This document shows, one piece after another, positions 18,560-28,440 of a stretch of DNA of 64,000 nt. Numbering within the stretch: position 1 is the stretch's first letter; every line of letters starts with the position of its first letter. Below the pieces are notes generated by a model, which searched no databases, was not told where the DNA came from, and worked only from the letters and a program-made list of their open reading frames with translations. The position numbers were made by a program, and so were the translations under genes. Source of the DNA: Urechidicola croceus (GTDB taxonomy: Bacteria; Bacteroidota; Bacteroidia; Flavobacteriales; Flavobacteriaceae); NCBI GenBank assembly GCA_905181865.1, contig CAJIZG010000005.1:62001-126000 (forward strand), written 5' to 3'.

Positions 18560-21500
18560 TTACTTTAAAGTAAAATTGAACACGTTCCCTATAATTAGAG
18601 CGCAAAGGTAGGGATTGCCTATTTAAAATTTCATTTTCATTGAACCATAATTTCTCGTTATTTAAATCTCTGATTACAGGTTTCGGATAGTATCTATTAC
18701 TATTATTTGATTCCCTTTTAACATCAACTCCTTTTTGGTATGCCGCCTCTTTTAACATTAATAACTCATATTTTAAATTAATCATACCCTGCAAAGTTTC
18801 TTTCGTAAATCCCTTTTCCAATAAATCCTGTTCAAGTTCCTCCATTTGTTTTAACGCGTTCTCCCCAGCCTTTTTCCCTTCGCCTCCTAATTTATTCTGC
18901 AAGCCATCTTCCAATTGTCTTCGTAATTCAAACTGTTGTTTGTAAATTTCAAACAAATCACCATTCATTTCTTCACCTTCACCTGAAGATTTCTCATTCT
19001 TTCCGTCCTTACCTTCTTCATCTTTCTCATCTCGTTCTCCCTCTTTACCACTTTTTCTATGCACGGCGTTCTTCTTCATTCCTTCTTCCAGCTTTTCAAT
19101 CGCATCTCCTTGCTTTTTTATTATATCTGGTAAAGAAAATGACTTCTCACCATCACCTTTTCCCTTTCCCATAGAAGCCGAAGCATTCTGCATCCCACTT
19201 AAAATTTCACTTAATAACGAAGCAATATTATTTGTCGAGGTCATTACAAACTGCTGGTCAGATAAACCAACGTTTACGACATTATCAGCAAAATGGATCA
19301 AGGCTTCCTCCATATAATAATGAACATTGGATAAATCCTTAAAAATCTCACTTCCTATTTTTGGCTGACGTAATGATAACGTATATAAACTGTCATCGAT
19401 ATGTTCAAAATACTCTCTCAATACTTGCTGCTTTTTTAAATTATTTGAGAAAGACGGATGTGCATTGGTTATTTCCGAAAAATCTTGCATCAAATCTTCT
19501 TGTTGAAAAGAAAATTCTACGAGGTTTTCTAAAACTGTCCGTAACATTTCTATATCTTCATCCATTGCCTGACCAGACATAGATTGCATCACGCTCACCA
19601 TTTTTTGGCTCATCTCTTTCAACTTTTTCGCCGCACTCTTTTGCTTCATTTTTGCAGCTTCCTTTTTTCCTTCTTTACGCTCATTGGTGTCTTTCTCAGA
19701 TTCGGTTAACCGATCTTCTGCCTCATTCATTTCCTTACTTATCTGTTTCTCCTCTTTATTGGTGTCTGGCAAACTCATAGGTGTTTTCAGTTCATTATTG
19801 TCCCTTCCTAATTTGTCTAGTTCCCCTTCTATCGATTTAAATCTTTTCGTTAGTTTTTCTTGCTTTTCGGAAGAGTTTTTGTCACTCTCAGAAAGCGTAC
19901 TTTGCGCTTCTGATAACTCATCAATTTTCTCCTTTATCTGATTTAATTTTTGCTCTACATAAAATCGCTTTGTTAATTCCAGCAACCTTTCTAAACTTCG
20001 ATCATTTTGTCTGTTTGTCTCAGCTAATTCCTTTAACTTTTCTGTTAGCTCCTCCTTATCTAATTTCTCCGCTAATTTTCGTAATTCCTTAAACAACTTT
20101 TCTTCTTTTAACAATTCCTTCGCTTCCTTAATTCGTTGTTGAATATCTCTCTTTTTATCATTAAGTTCTTTATTCTTACTATTGGGTTGCTCTTCCAGAT
20201 TTTGATGTAGTTCTTCCGTTTGTTTCTTCATCATCTGTTCATACTGTTTTTGCCGTTGTATAAAATTATCCAACTGCTTTTGTTCATTCCAGGTCATTTT
20301 TGACTTATTTCGCAACGATTCTCGCAAATTCTCAATATCCTTCTTATTGCTTTTATTCTCTTCCATCGACTCCTGAAGTTTATCAATATTTTCTTGATGC
20401 TCTTCTAATAATTTGTCTTGTAATTCGTCTTCCGTTCTGTTGTAATAACTAAAGGTTTTACTTCTTGACGATTTACTGCCAATTACACCGTCATTATCAA
20501 AAACTTCAAAATACATTTCATACGCAACACCGTCCTCCAAATCAACACTAGCGGGAAAAACATAATAAAACGTTTCAAAACTAGAAGTGTTAACAGGAAT
20601 TAAACACGTTTGAACATCAGCAGTGTCATCCCTATTATAGTATACCAACTGCAACCTACTTATTCCATAGTCATCTGAGAGTTGACCATAAAAATTTGCT
20701 GCTCCACGTGCTATAGAATCAATATTAGATCGTACTTCAATTTTTGGAAAAGCATCTTTTACTACTTTTATAGTATAACTCATTGATTCATAGTCTTTTA
20801 AAAAACTATTGGATGATGAGATCACATAGTCAAACGTTCTTAAAACCATTTCTTTATATTCATAAAGCGATTCCGTCTTAGCTGCAAATTGTAAAACAGA
20901 ATCCTTCGTGAAATTCATCGTTTTCGTATTCCTTCCTTTTAAATTCCACACAATATTCGTTCCTTCTGGAACGATAGCATTTCCCGTATTTTTAATTAAC
21001 TCATCCTCTTTATTTGTATAAAACGGATAATCCAGAAGCATTTCAAAACTAGTGATTGTAGGCGTTGGAATCATTTCTAAAAAATAATCCCTTGAATTGA
21101 CTCCATTGGAATTAAAACTAAAAGACAATGATTCTTTTACATTGTAAAATGTATATTCGTAATGACCATTTCCGCTATTTTTAACATAATAATTTTGATC
21201 CAAATAACTAATTTGAACTTCTTCTGGTAGAAACTTTCCATGTATAGAGATATCAAGAGTCATACTCTTATTTTCATAAACTTGTAATGGACTGCTATTC
21301 AAAGAAAATAAAAATGGTGCCGGCGGCTCATAAATCGCATAATGATGCACAAACCTATCATAACTAGCTGAAAACAATTCATTATTTCCAGAAATATAAA
21401 CCACCAACCAAACAATTAGAGGAATAATCACGAACTTCAAATACTTTATATTCGTATGAAAACTTATGGCCCTTTTAAAAGGAACTCGTTTTAAATTAAT

Positions 21501-21896
21501 TGATTTTTGTTCTATACTCGCCAATAGTAATTCAGATGACTCCGAACTTTTATGTAATTGTAAAACGTTAAGCAATTTATCATCAATTTCGATAAAATGT
21601 TTTCCTATTAAACGGGAGGCTTCTTCCAAACTAATCCCTTTTTGAATTCCCATTAATTTGAATGATGGAATTACTATAAAACGAACAAACAATAACAATT
21701 CAACCAAAATAAATATCCAAAATAAGATTGTTCTCGCCAAAGGCTTTAACCAAAAAAAGTACTCTATAAATAGCGTTAAAATAAAATAAAGAAACCCAAA
21801 GGCACTAAACAATATTAGACCTTTTATCAGTTCATTTACATAGTATTTCTTTATGAAATATTGAAGCTTTACATGTATGTGATCAAAGTTCTTCAT
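18543..21896 (-). CDS. DUF4175-family large membrane protein
   Basis: This 1117-residue protein has hydrophobic segments at about residues 20-45, 55-78 and 150-170, then a large extracytoplasmic beta-rich region to ~480. A long highly charged coiled-coil stretch follows (~490-740, Lys/Glu/Gln-rich with KEEKLFKELRKLAEKLDKEE). Near 950 there is a Lys/Glu/Gly-rich low-complexity segment (GEGEEMNGD). This layout matches the DUF4175 proteins of Bacteroidota, of unknown function. It heads the ybeY-mnmG cluster and diverges from gltX. Confidence 0.8.
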   Translation of the reverse strand: MKNFDHIHVKLQYFIKKYYVNELIKGLILFSAFGFLYFILTLFIEYFFWLKPLARTILFWIFILVELLLFVRFIVIPSFKLMGIQKGISLEEASRLIGKHFIEIDDKLLNVLQLHKSSESSELLLASIEQKSINLKRVPFKRAISFHTNIKYLKFVIIPLIVWLVVYISGNNELFSASYDRFVHHYAIYEPPAPFLFSLNSSPLQVYENKSMTLDISIHGKFLPEEVQISYLDQNYYVKNSGNGHYEYTFYNVKESLSFSFNSNGVNSRDYFLEMIPTPTITSFEMLLDYPFYTNKEDELIKNTGNAIVPEGTNIVWNLKGRNTKTMNFTKDSVLQFAAKTESLYEYKEMVLRTFDYVISSSNSFLKDYESMSYTIKVVKDAFPKIEVRSNIDSIARGAANFYGQLSDDYGISRLQLVYYNRDDTADVQTCLIPVNTSSFETFYYVFPASVDLEDGVAYEMYFEVFDNDGVIGSKSSRSKTFSYYNRTEDELQDKLLEEHQENIDKLQESMEENKSNKKDIENLRESLRNKSKMTWNEQKQLDNFIQRQKQYEQMMKKQTEELHQNLEEQPNSKNKELNDKKRDIQQRIKEAKELLKEEKLFKELRKLAEKLDKEELTEKLKELAETNRQNDRSLERLLELTKRFYVEQKLNQIKEKIDELSEAQSTLSESDKNSSEKQEKLTKRFKSIEGELDKLGRDNNELKTPMSLPDTNKEEKQISKEMNEAEDRLTESEKDTNERKEGKKEAAKMKQKSAAKKLKEMSQKMVSVMQSMSGQAMDEDIEMLRTVLENLVEFSFQQEDLMQDFSEITNAHPSFSNNLKKQQVLREYFEHIDDSLYTLSLRQPKIGSEIFKDLSNVHYYMEEALIHFADNVVNVGLSDQQFVMTSTNNIASLLSEILSGMQNASASMGKGKGDGEKSFSLPDIIKKQGDAIEKLEEGMKKNAVHRKSGKEGERDEKDEEGKDGKNEKSSGEGEEMNGDLFEIYKQQFELRRQLEDGLQNKLGGEGKKAGENALKQMEELEQDLLEKGFTKETLQGMINLKYELLMLKEAAYQKGVDVKRESNNSNRYYPKPVIRDLNNEKLWFNENEILNRQSLPLRSNYRERVQFYFKVNDSIQ

Positions 21897-21935
21897 TTAT
21901 TAATCTATAAAAATACAATTTCCATTGCCAAGTAG

Positions 21936-21943
21936 TATCTTTG
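21936..21943 (+). promoter_or_regulatory. -7 element upstream of gltX
   Basis: TATCTTTG matches TAnnTTTG and lies 28 bases before the gltX ATG. No good -33 TTG is seen at 17-19 bases. Confidence 0.4.
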
Positions 21944-21971
21944 CACTTTATTTTAACAAAAAAATTAAGAG

Positions 21972-23546
21972 ATGTCAAACGTACGTGTTCGCTTTGCTCC
22001 CAGTCCTACAGGACCTTTACATATCGGAGGTGTAAGAACCGCCTTATTTAATTATTTATTCGCCAAAAAAAATAACGGAACTTTTATTTTAAGAATTGAG
22101 GATACAGATCAAAATAGGCAGGTAGCTAATGCCGAAAAATATATTTTCGATGCACTTAGTTGGTGCGGTATTCCTCCTGATGAAACTATTGGAAAGAATG
22201 AGAAATTTGGACCTTATCGTCAATCAGAAAGAAAACATCTCTATAAAAAGTACGCCAACGAATTAATCAATTCTGGAAATGCATATTATGCTTTCGATAC
22301 TTCAGATGCTTTAGATCATGAACGTAAAAGTCACGAAGAAAAAGGCAAGACTTTTATTTACAATTGGCACAATAGAGAAAAAGGGCGTTTAACAAATTCC
22401 TTAGTTCTATCTAAAGAAGAAGTTCAAACACGTATTGATAAGGGGGATAAATACGTTGTTCGATTTAAAATGCACAATCCAGAAGATGGAGAAAATATCA
22501 CGATAGGAACTACAGATCTTATTCGTGGGTATGTTTCTTTTAAAAAGGACATTTTGGATGATAAAATTTTATTCAAATCTGACGGAATGCCAACCTATCA
22601 TTTAGCAAATATTGTAGACGATCACTTTATGGAAATCTCACATGTAATTCGCGGTGAAGAATGGTTGCCCTCTATTCCATTGCATATTGCATTATATAAT
22701 GCGTTTGGATGGAAGGCGCCCGAATTTGTCCATTTACCATTAATTTTAAAGCCAACAGGTAAAGGAAAATTATCGAAACGTGATGGTGATAAATTAGGGT
22801 TTCCTGTATTTCCTTTATCTTATGCCAACAATCAAACGCAAGAAATATCAAGAGGATTTAAAGAAGATGGATATTTTTCTGAAAGCGTTGTAAATTTCTT
22901 AGCATTCTTAGGATGGAATCCAGGAACCGAACAAGAAATTTTTAGTCTTGATGAATTAGTTAAAGACTTTGATTTAAGCCGTGTGAATAAAGCCGGTGCA
23001 CGCTTTGATCCGGCTAAGACGAAGTGGTATAATCAGCAATATCTACAATTAAAGCCCAATGAAGAATTGGCAACATTATATTTACCTATCCTTGCGGATA
23101 AAATGACGCAATCCAATTCTACTAATAAGATCACTCCATCGATTTCTCATTTGAGTGACAAAAACTATGTAACTAAAGTTGTGACTCTTATAAAAGAACG
23201 GGCCACTTTTGTTTCAGATTTTTGGAGTTTGAGCCACTTCTTCTTTCAAGCGCCTACTTCTTATGATGCAAAAGCGTCCAAGAAACAATGGAAGGAAGAA
23301 ACCCCCGGCCTTATAAATTCTTTAATTGACGTTCTGACATCTATGGACGATTACACTTCCAAAAGTATTGAAAATGTTGTTAAAGCTTGGCTCACAGAAA
23401 AAGAACTAGGATTTGGAAAAGTGATGCCTCCCTTTAGATTGGCATTGGTTGGCGCCATGAGTGGACCTCATTTATTTGACATTGCCGAAATGATTGGTAA
23501 AGAAGAAACTATCAACCGTTTAGAAAAAGCCATTAAAACATTATAA
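21972..23546 (+). CDS. gltX: Glutamate--tRNA ligase
   Basis: This 524-residue class I synthetase has RFAPSPTGPLHIGGVRTAL with HIGG at residues 17-20, FILRIEDTDQNR, and the KLSKRDGDKLG loop near residue 265. It charges tRNA-Glu. The insert PVFPLSYANNQTQEISRGFK after the KLSKR loop is of the type seen in Bacteroidota GltX. The gene stands alone on the plus strand, divergent from the DUF4175 cluster. Confidence 0.96.
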   Translation: MSNVRVRFAPSPTGPLHIGGVRTALFNYLFAKKNNGTFILRIEDTDQNRQVANAEKYIFDALSWCGIPPDETIGKNEKFGPYRQSERKHLYKKYANELINSGNAYYAFDTSDALDHERKSHEEKGKTFIYNWHNREKGRLTNSLVLSKEEVQTRIDKGDKYVVRFKMHNPEDGENITIGTTDLIRGYVSFKKDILDDKILFKSDGMPTYHLANIVDDHFMEISHVIRGEEWLPSIPLHIALYNAFGWKAPEFVHLPLILKPTGKGKLSKRDGDKLGFPVFPLSYANNQTQEISRGFKEDGYFSESVVNFLAFLGWNPGTEQEIFSLDELVKDFDLSRVNKAGARFDPAKTKWYNQQYLQLKPNEELATLYLPILADKMTQSNSTNKITPSISHLSDKNYVTKVVTLIKERATFVSDFWSLSHFFFQAPTSYDAKASKKQWKEETPGLINSLIDVLTSMDDYTSKSIENVVKAWLTEKELGFGKVMPPFRLALVGAMSGPHLFDIAEMIGKEETINRLEKAIKTL

Positions 23547-23612
23547 ATTGAACTACTCTTCAAATCCGAAGAAATTATCAAGTAACTAATCTAAGATTCT
23601 TTACTTGATAAT

Positions 23613-24161
23613 TTACAATGTTAACTTCACATTATATCCTTTTAGAATTTCCTCATAATTATCAGGTATAAAATTCTTTTCACTAAACTCGTTTTTACGT
23701 TCATTACGCATTTCAATATGTTTTATAGATCGCATATAGCGACGTAATTGATCCTTATTTTCAATAATCAAACCTGGAACTTTTACTATTTTTCCAGTCG
23801 TATCTTTTGCAATCATAGTAAAATAAGACGAATTACAATGCTTAACTACACCAGTTCTAATATTTTGAGATTCAACACGAATACCAACAACCATAGACGA
23901 ATTTCCTATATAATTAATTCTCGATTTTAGTGTTACCAACTCCCCTACTTCTATGGGAGACAAAAAGTCCACTCTATTTACGGAAGCTGTTACACAATAT
24001 TGTCCAGAAAACTTTGAAGCGGATGAAAACGCGGCTTTATCCATAAGAGATAATATGAATCCTCCATGAATTTTGCCGCTGAAATTAGAATGTGATGGGA
24101 GCATTAATTCTGTCAAGGTAATTTCAGAATCTTTAACCTTTTTATATTTTTTTTTCATCAT
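23613..24161 (-). CDS. Acyl-CoA thioesterase, hotdog fold
   Basis: This 182-residue protein contains NFSGKIHGGFILSLMDKAAF, the hotdog helix with the typical Gly-Gly and Asp of YciA/BACH-type thioesterases. VDFLSPIEVGELV and the SRINYIGNSSMVVGIRVE strands follow. Such enzymes hydrolyse fatty acyl-CoA in the cytosol. A C-terminal tail of about 40 charged residues follows the core. The start is one of two adjacent Met codons. It is monocistronic, between gltX and the SPFH gene. Confidence 0.85.
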   Translation of the reverse strand: MMKKKYKKVKDSEITLTELMLPSHSNFSGKIHGGFILSLMDKAAFSSASKFSGQYCVTASVNRVDFLSPIEVGELVTLKSRINYIGNSSMVVGIRVESQNIRTGVVKHCNSSYFTMIAKDTTGKIVKVPGLIIENKDQLRRYMRSIKHIEMRNERKNEFSEKNFIPDNYEEILKGYNVKLTL

Positions 24162-24293
24162 AAGAACATTTTTATTTAATTATAATCGTCAAAAATAAAT
24201 TATTCAATACAAATTATACCATATGCATTTAATAGTTGTGACAAACTAAATTTATGTGTATCTTAAAACCTCACTAATTTTAATAAAAAAAAT

Positions 24294-25205
24294 ATGAATT
24301 TCACTTTATTATGGATTCTTCCGATTCTAATTATTGCCGTCACTGCATTATTCATTGTTAGGCAACAAACTTCAGTTATCATTGAACGCTTTGGTAAATT
24401 TCAAAGTATTCGTCAGGCTGGACTAAATATTAAGATTCCATTGGTGGATAGAACTGCCGGTAGAATCAGTTTAAAAATACAACAATTAGACGTTATTGTT
24501 GAAACAAAAACAAAAGATGACGTGTTTGTACAATTAAAAATCTCCGTGCAATTTGTAATTAGTAAAGACCACGTCTATGATGCCTTCTACAAACTTCAAA
24601 ACCCTCACGAACAGATTACCGCATTTATTTTTGACGTAGTACGTGCAGAAGTTCCAAAAATGATTTTAGATGATGTATTTGAAAAGAAGGAAGAAATTGC
24701 TTTAGCAATTAAACGTGATTTAAAACAAGCAATGTTAGACTATGGTTATGATATTATAAAGGCTTTGGTTACGGATATTGATCCAGATGAAAATGTAAAA
24801 ATTGCGATGAATCGTATCAACGCAGCTGAACGTGAAAAAATTGCTGCGCAACACGAGGGCGATGCAGAGCGTATTCTTATTGTAGAGCGCGCTAAGGCTG
24901 AAGCAGAGAGTAAACGACTACAAGGTAGAGGTATTGCAGACCAACGGCGTGAAATAGCCCGAGGATTGGAAGAAAGTGTTGACGTTTTAAATAGTGCTGG
25001 GATAAATAGTCAAGAAGCTTCAGCACTAATTGTAATTACGCAACATTATGATACTTTACAAAGTATTGGGTCTAGTACCAATTCCAATTTAATTTTATTG
25101 CCTAATAACCCAAATGCTGCAAGTAGTATGTTAAATGATATGGTTACAAGTTTGGTTGCTGCCAATAAAATTAATGAATCCTCTGTCAAAAATAAGAAGG
25201 AATAA
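24294..25205 (+). CDS. SPFH/Band 7 (stomatin-like) membrane protein
   Basis: This 303-residue protein has one N-terminal transmembrane helix (residues 4-22) and a Band 7 domain starting RQQTSVIIERFGKFQSIRQA and running through LDVIVETKTKDDVFVQLKIS. An Ala/Glu-rich coiled coil (AEREKIAAQHEGDAERILI, RAKAEAESKRLQGRG) and a conserved QHYDTLQSIG tail follow. Stomatin/QmcA proteins assemble into rings that organise membrane microdomains and proteases. A good intrinsic terminator follows. Confidence 0.9.
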   Translation: MNFTLLWILPILIIAVTALFIVRQQTSVIIERFGKFQSIRQAGLNIKIPLVDRTAGRISLKIQQLDVIVETKTKDDVFVQLKISVQFVISKDHVYDAFYKLQNPHEQITAFIFDVVRAEVPKMILDDVFEKKEEIALAIKRDLKQAMLDYGYDIIKALVTDIDPDENVKIAMNRINAAEREKIAAQHEGDAERILIVERAKAEAESKRLQGRGIADQRREIARGLEESVDVLNSAGINSQEASALIVITQHYDTLQSIGSSTNSNLILLPNNPNAASSMLNDMVTSLVAANKINESSVKNKKE

Positions 25206-25222
25206 CTTCTATATCTAAATTG

Positions 25223-25255
25223 AAAAAGCCCGCTAACAAAATTTAGCAGGCTTTT
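25223..25255. terminator. Terminator between SPFH and tatA genes
   Basis: AAAAGCCCGCTAA and TTAGCAGGCTTTT form a long stem with one mismatch and a seven-base loop. It lies between convergent genes and probably works in both directions. Confidence 0.75.
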
Positions 25256-25276
25256 CCGTATATTTAACGTGGCCAA

Positions 25277-25489
25277 TTAACTTTTTTCCTTGTCAATTTT
25301 TTCTTTGCCAACTTCTTTGTCTTCTTCTTTGTCTTCTTCTTTAGAAGCGTTTTTAAATTCTTTAATTCCGCTACCCAATCCACGCATTAATTCTGGAATT
25401 TTTTTACCTCCAAACAGTAATAAAACTACTACTACAATAATTGCGATTTGTGGTCCGCTCACCATTAAAAATATGTTCAATGTGTTCAT
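25277..25489 (-). CDS. tatA: Twin-arginine translocase subunit TatA/TatE
   Basis: This 70-residue protein has a single N-terminal membrane helix (residues 10-26), the hinge [17 protein letters not shown] and an amphipathic helix. It ends in a highly charged Lys/Glu tail ([15 protein letters not shown]). TatA forms the pore for folded protein export with TatC. tatC is not in this window. The downstream GIN-domain gene begins with a signal peptide and lies upstream on the same strand. Confidence 0.9.
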   Translation of the reverse strand: MNTLNIFLMVSGPQIAIIVVVVLLLFGGKKIPELMRGLGSGIKEFKNASKEEDKEEDKEVGKEKIDKEKS

Positions 25490-25523
25490 CTATCTCAAAA
25501 TTAGATTACAAATATAGAAATAA

Positions 25524-26201
25524 TTAATCTTTAGACTTAATAGTTCCACCAATTATTTTTTTCGTGATTATATCCGTAGGATCTCCCTTGTAATAAATAG
25601 AACCTCCAAGACTTACTTTAGCATTCAAAATCTCGTTTACAAATACTTGTGCAACAGATCCTGAAGATGCTGAAACATAGCTTTGATCTGTCTCTAAATT
25701 ATATCCCATATAACTGCCACCAGTACTTAATTCCAAATTTTGATTCGTTGCCCTTCCTTTTGGTGTAATTCTTCCACCAGAAACTGCTTTAGCAATTAAA
25801 TATTTTACTTTTAAACGAATCTTAATTTCAGCACCTTCTTGCGCTCTAAGTTCTACACTTTGCTGCTTGAAAACTTCTTTAACCTGTATTATGGCTCCCT
25901 CATTTCCATCAATTATGGAAATTTTGTCAGCATAATACAACTGCACCGATACTTCATCGGAAGAAAAAGCTTCCGTCAATTTCATTGATATTTTAACAAT
26001 TCCATTGATGTTTTTTACAACAACATCGCCTCTTTTTATACCCGTAATTACAACTCTTGCATTATCAGATTTTTCTACTTTTATAAGCAGCCCATTGAAT
26101 ACTTTTAACTCAGTAAATGTTCCTAACTCTTTAACAATTTGTTCTTGTGAAAACACCATTGTTGATAACATTAATACTAATATTGTTGTTTTTTTCATCA
26201 T
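25524..26201 (-). CDS. Secreted head-GIN domain protein (DUF2807)
   Basis: This 225-residue protein has a signal peptide (MMKKTTILVLMLSTMVFSQ). It continues as a beta-helical DUF2807 domain: FTELKVFNGLLIKVEKSDNA, ELRAQEGAEIKI, AKAVSGGRITPKG, LELSTGGSYMGYNLE, SASSGSVAQVFV, KVSLGGSIYYKG. Such proteins are cell-envelope proteins of unclear role, sometimes labelled putative autotransporter adhesins. It lies between rnr and tatA on the same strand. Confidence 0.85.
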   Translation of the reverse strand: MMKKTTILVLMLSTMVFSQEQIVKELGTFTELKVFNGLLIKVEKSDNARVVITGIKRGDVVVKNINGIVKISMKLTEAFSSDEVSVQLYYADKISIIDGNEGAIIQVKEVFKQQSVELRAQEGAEIKIRLKVKYLIAKAVSGGRITPKGRATNQNLELSTGGSYMGYNLETDQSYVSASSGSVAQVFVNEILNAKVSLGGSIYYKGDPTDIITKKIIGGTIKSKD

Positions 26202-26244
26202 ATAAGTTTACACTTTCTTAACGCAAAATTTATAATATATTATA

Positions 26245-28440
26245 TTACATCAGGGTAAAATCTAAATGTTTTCTTTCTAAATCTGTATGTTTCACTTTTA
26301 CCGTTACTTGCTCACCTAATTGAATCATATTTTTTGTTGATTGACCCACGATAGCATACTGACTTTCATCAAAAATATAATAGTCGTCTTTTATATCTCT
26401 AATACGCACCATTCCTTCGCATTTATTTTCTATAATCTCAACGTAAATTCCCCATTCTGTAACTCCAGAAACGACTCCTTCAAATATTTGATCCTGGTGA
26501 GCTTGCATATATTTTACCTGCATGTATTTTATAGAATCTCTTTCTGCCTTCGCCGCTAATTGTTCTCTTTCTGATGAATGACCACATTTGTCTTCGTAAA
26601 TATCCGCCTTTGGAGATTTTCCACCATCCAAATAATATTGCAATAATCGATGTGTCATCACATCTGGATATCGACGAATTGGCGATGTAAAGTGACTATA
26701 ATAATCAAATGCCAATCCGTAATGACCAATATTATTAGTTGTATAAACTGCTTTACTCATAGAACGAATGGTTAAAGTCTCTATCATATTAGATTCTCCT
26801 TTTCCATGAACATCTTCCAACAATTGGTTCAATGTTTTTGATACCGTTTTTCTATTTTCAGTATTAATTTTATAGCCAAACTTACTTATTATTCCTTGTA
26901 GAGCTGTTAATTTATCAATATTTGGTTCATCATGAATTCTATAAATAAACGTTTTGTTGGTGGGGCTTCCTTTATCAAATCCAATAAATTCCGCTACCCG
27001 CTTATTTGCCAATAACATAAACTCCTCAATTAATTTATTCGCGTCTTTAGATTCTTTAAAGAATACACCTATTGGATTTGCGTCTTCGTCTAAATTAAAC
27101 TTCACTTCTACCCTATCAAACGTAATAGCACCTTGCTGTATTCTCTTCTTTCTTAACTTTTTTGCAAGTCGATCTAAGGTTACGGTAGCCTCCATAATTT
27201 CTAGAGCAACTTCATATGTTTCACCCGTTAAAGAAATAGCTGCTGGCATCATATTTTCAGATGGATTCTCAATCAAAAATTGCGCTTCCTCATAGGCAAA
27301 ACGAGCATCAGAATACGTAACGGTTCTTCCAAACCATTGATCAACTACTTGCGCTTTTTCATTGATTTCAAACACTGCAGAAAACGTTAACTTCTCTTCA
27401 TTAGGTCTTAAAGAGCAAACATTATTCGATAAGATTTCCGGTAACATGGGTACTACTCTATCTACCAAATAAACCGAAGTAGCTCGAGCATATGCTTCAT
27501 CATCTAAAATAGAGTCTTCTTCTAAATAGTGAGAAACATCTGCAATATGAATTCCTATTTCAAAATTTCCATTTTCCAATTTTTTAAATGATAAAGCATC
27601 ATCGAAATCCTTGGCTGTTTTTGGATCTATCGTAAACGTTGTCGTCTGACGCATATCACGTCTTTTTTTAATTTCCTCTTCTGTAATTTCAATAGGTATT
27701 TTAGAAGCATCATCCTCGACCTCTGAAGTAAATTCGTACGGTAAATCATACTCCAATAAAATGGAATGAATCTCTGTATTATGATCTCCAGGTTTTCCTA
27801 AAACAGTTTTGATTGTTCCAAATGGATTTTTTGAATTATCTGGCCAATCCACCAAACTTACTAAAACCTTATCTCCATCTTCTGCTCCATTTAATTTTTT
27901 CTCCGGTACAAAAAAGTCTACATACATTTTTGCATCGGCAGGAATTACAAACCCAAAATTCTCATTCATCTGTAATACACCTACATAATCCCTCTTTTTT
28001 CTTTCAATTACTTGAACAATATCCCCTTCTTGCTTATCACTTCTTTTACGATTGTACACATAAACTTTTACAATATCATTGTGTAATGCATGATTTAAAT
28101 TACGCGCCGGAACATAAATATCATGTTCTAGCTCTTCGCAAATTACATACGCATTACCTCTAGCAGTTACATCAATTTTCCCTTGATAATAATGATCTTT
28201 TTGAATTACTTTGTATTTGCCTCTAGTTACTTCTTCTAATTTTCCTTGACTTTTAAACTCTTCTATTTTCTCAATTATTTGTTGCTTTCCATGTGCATCT
28301 TCAATTCTTATCTTTGAAGCAATCTGCTTATAATTAAAAGATTGCGTAGCATTATTGTTAAATATTTTAAAAACATTTTCTGATAAATGTTTAATAATAT
28401 TCTCCTTTTTTTTATATATATTTTTCTTCTTTCTTGGCAT
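26245..28440 (-). CDS. rnr: Ribonuclease R
   Basis: This 731-residue exoribonuclease has an N-terminal winged-helix region, two cold-shock-type OB domains and the RNB catalytic domain with DPKTAKDFDDALSF and IGIHIADVSHYLEED. These carry the acidic metal-binding cluster. GLAFDYYSHFTSPIRRYPDV follows, and then a C-terminal S1 domain (FEGVVSGVTEWGIYVEI). It degrades structured RNA 3' to 5'. It starts at the left edge of the proposed origin region and is transcribed away from it. Confidence 0.96.
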   Translation of the reverse strand: MPRKKKNIYKKKENIIKHLSENVFKIFNNNATQSFNYKQIASKIRIEDAHGKQQIIEKIEEFKSQGKLEEVTRGKYKVIQKDHYYQGKIDVTARGNAYVICEELEHDIYVPARNLNHALHNDIVKVYVYNRKRSDKQEGDIVQVIERKKRDYVGVLQMNENFGFVIPADAKMYVDFFVPEKKLNGAEDGDKVLVSLVDWPDNSKNPFGTIKTVLGKPGDHNTEIHSILLEYDLPYEFTSEVEDDASKIPIEITEEEIKKRRDMRQTTTFTIDPKTAKDFDDALSFKKLENGNFEIGIHIADVSHYLEEDSILDDEAYARATSVYLVDRVVPMLPEILSNNVCSLRPNEEKLTFSAVFEINEKAQVVDQWFGRTVTYSDARFAYEEAQFLIENPSENMMPAAISLTGETYEVALEIMEATVTLDRLAKKLRKKRIQQGAITFDRVEVKFNLDEDANPIGVFFKESKDANKLIEEFMLLANKRVAEFIGFDKGSPTNKTFIYRIHDEPNIDKLTALQGIISKFGYKINTENRKTVSKTLNQLLEDVHGKGESNMIETLTIRSMSKAVYTTNNIGHYGLAFDYYSHFTSPIRRYPDVMTHRLLQYYLDGGKSPKADIYEDKCGHSSEREQLAAKAERDSIKYMQVKYMQAHQDQIFEGVVSGVTEWGIYVEIIENKCEGMVRIRDIKDDYYIFDESQYAIVGQSTKNMIQLGEQVTVKVKHTDLERKHLDFTLM

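Noticed and set aside
19361-19941. Plus-strand frames opposite the DUF4175 gene
   Set aside because: They mirror the charged coiled-coil region; Ser/Leu-rich products are typical of antisense shadows.
20698-20713. CTCCACGTGCTA considered as a third parS site
   Set aside because: Only the CCACGTG core matches; the outer palindrome arms are missing.
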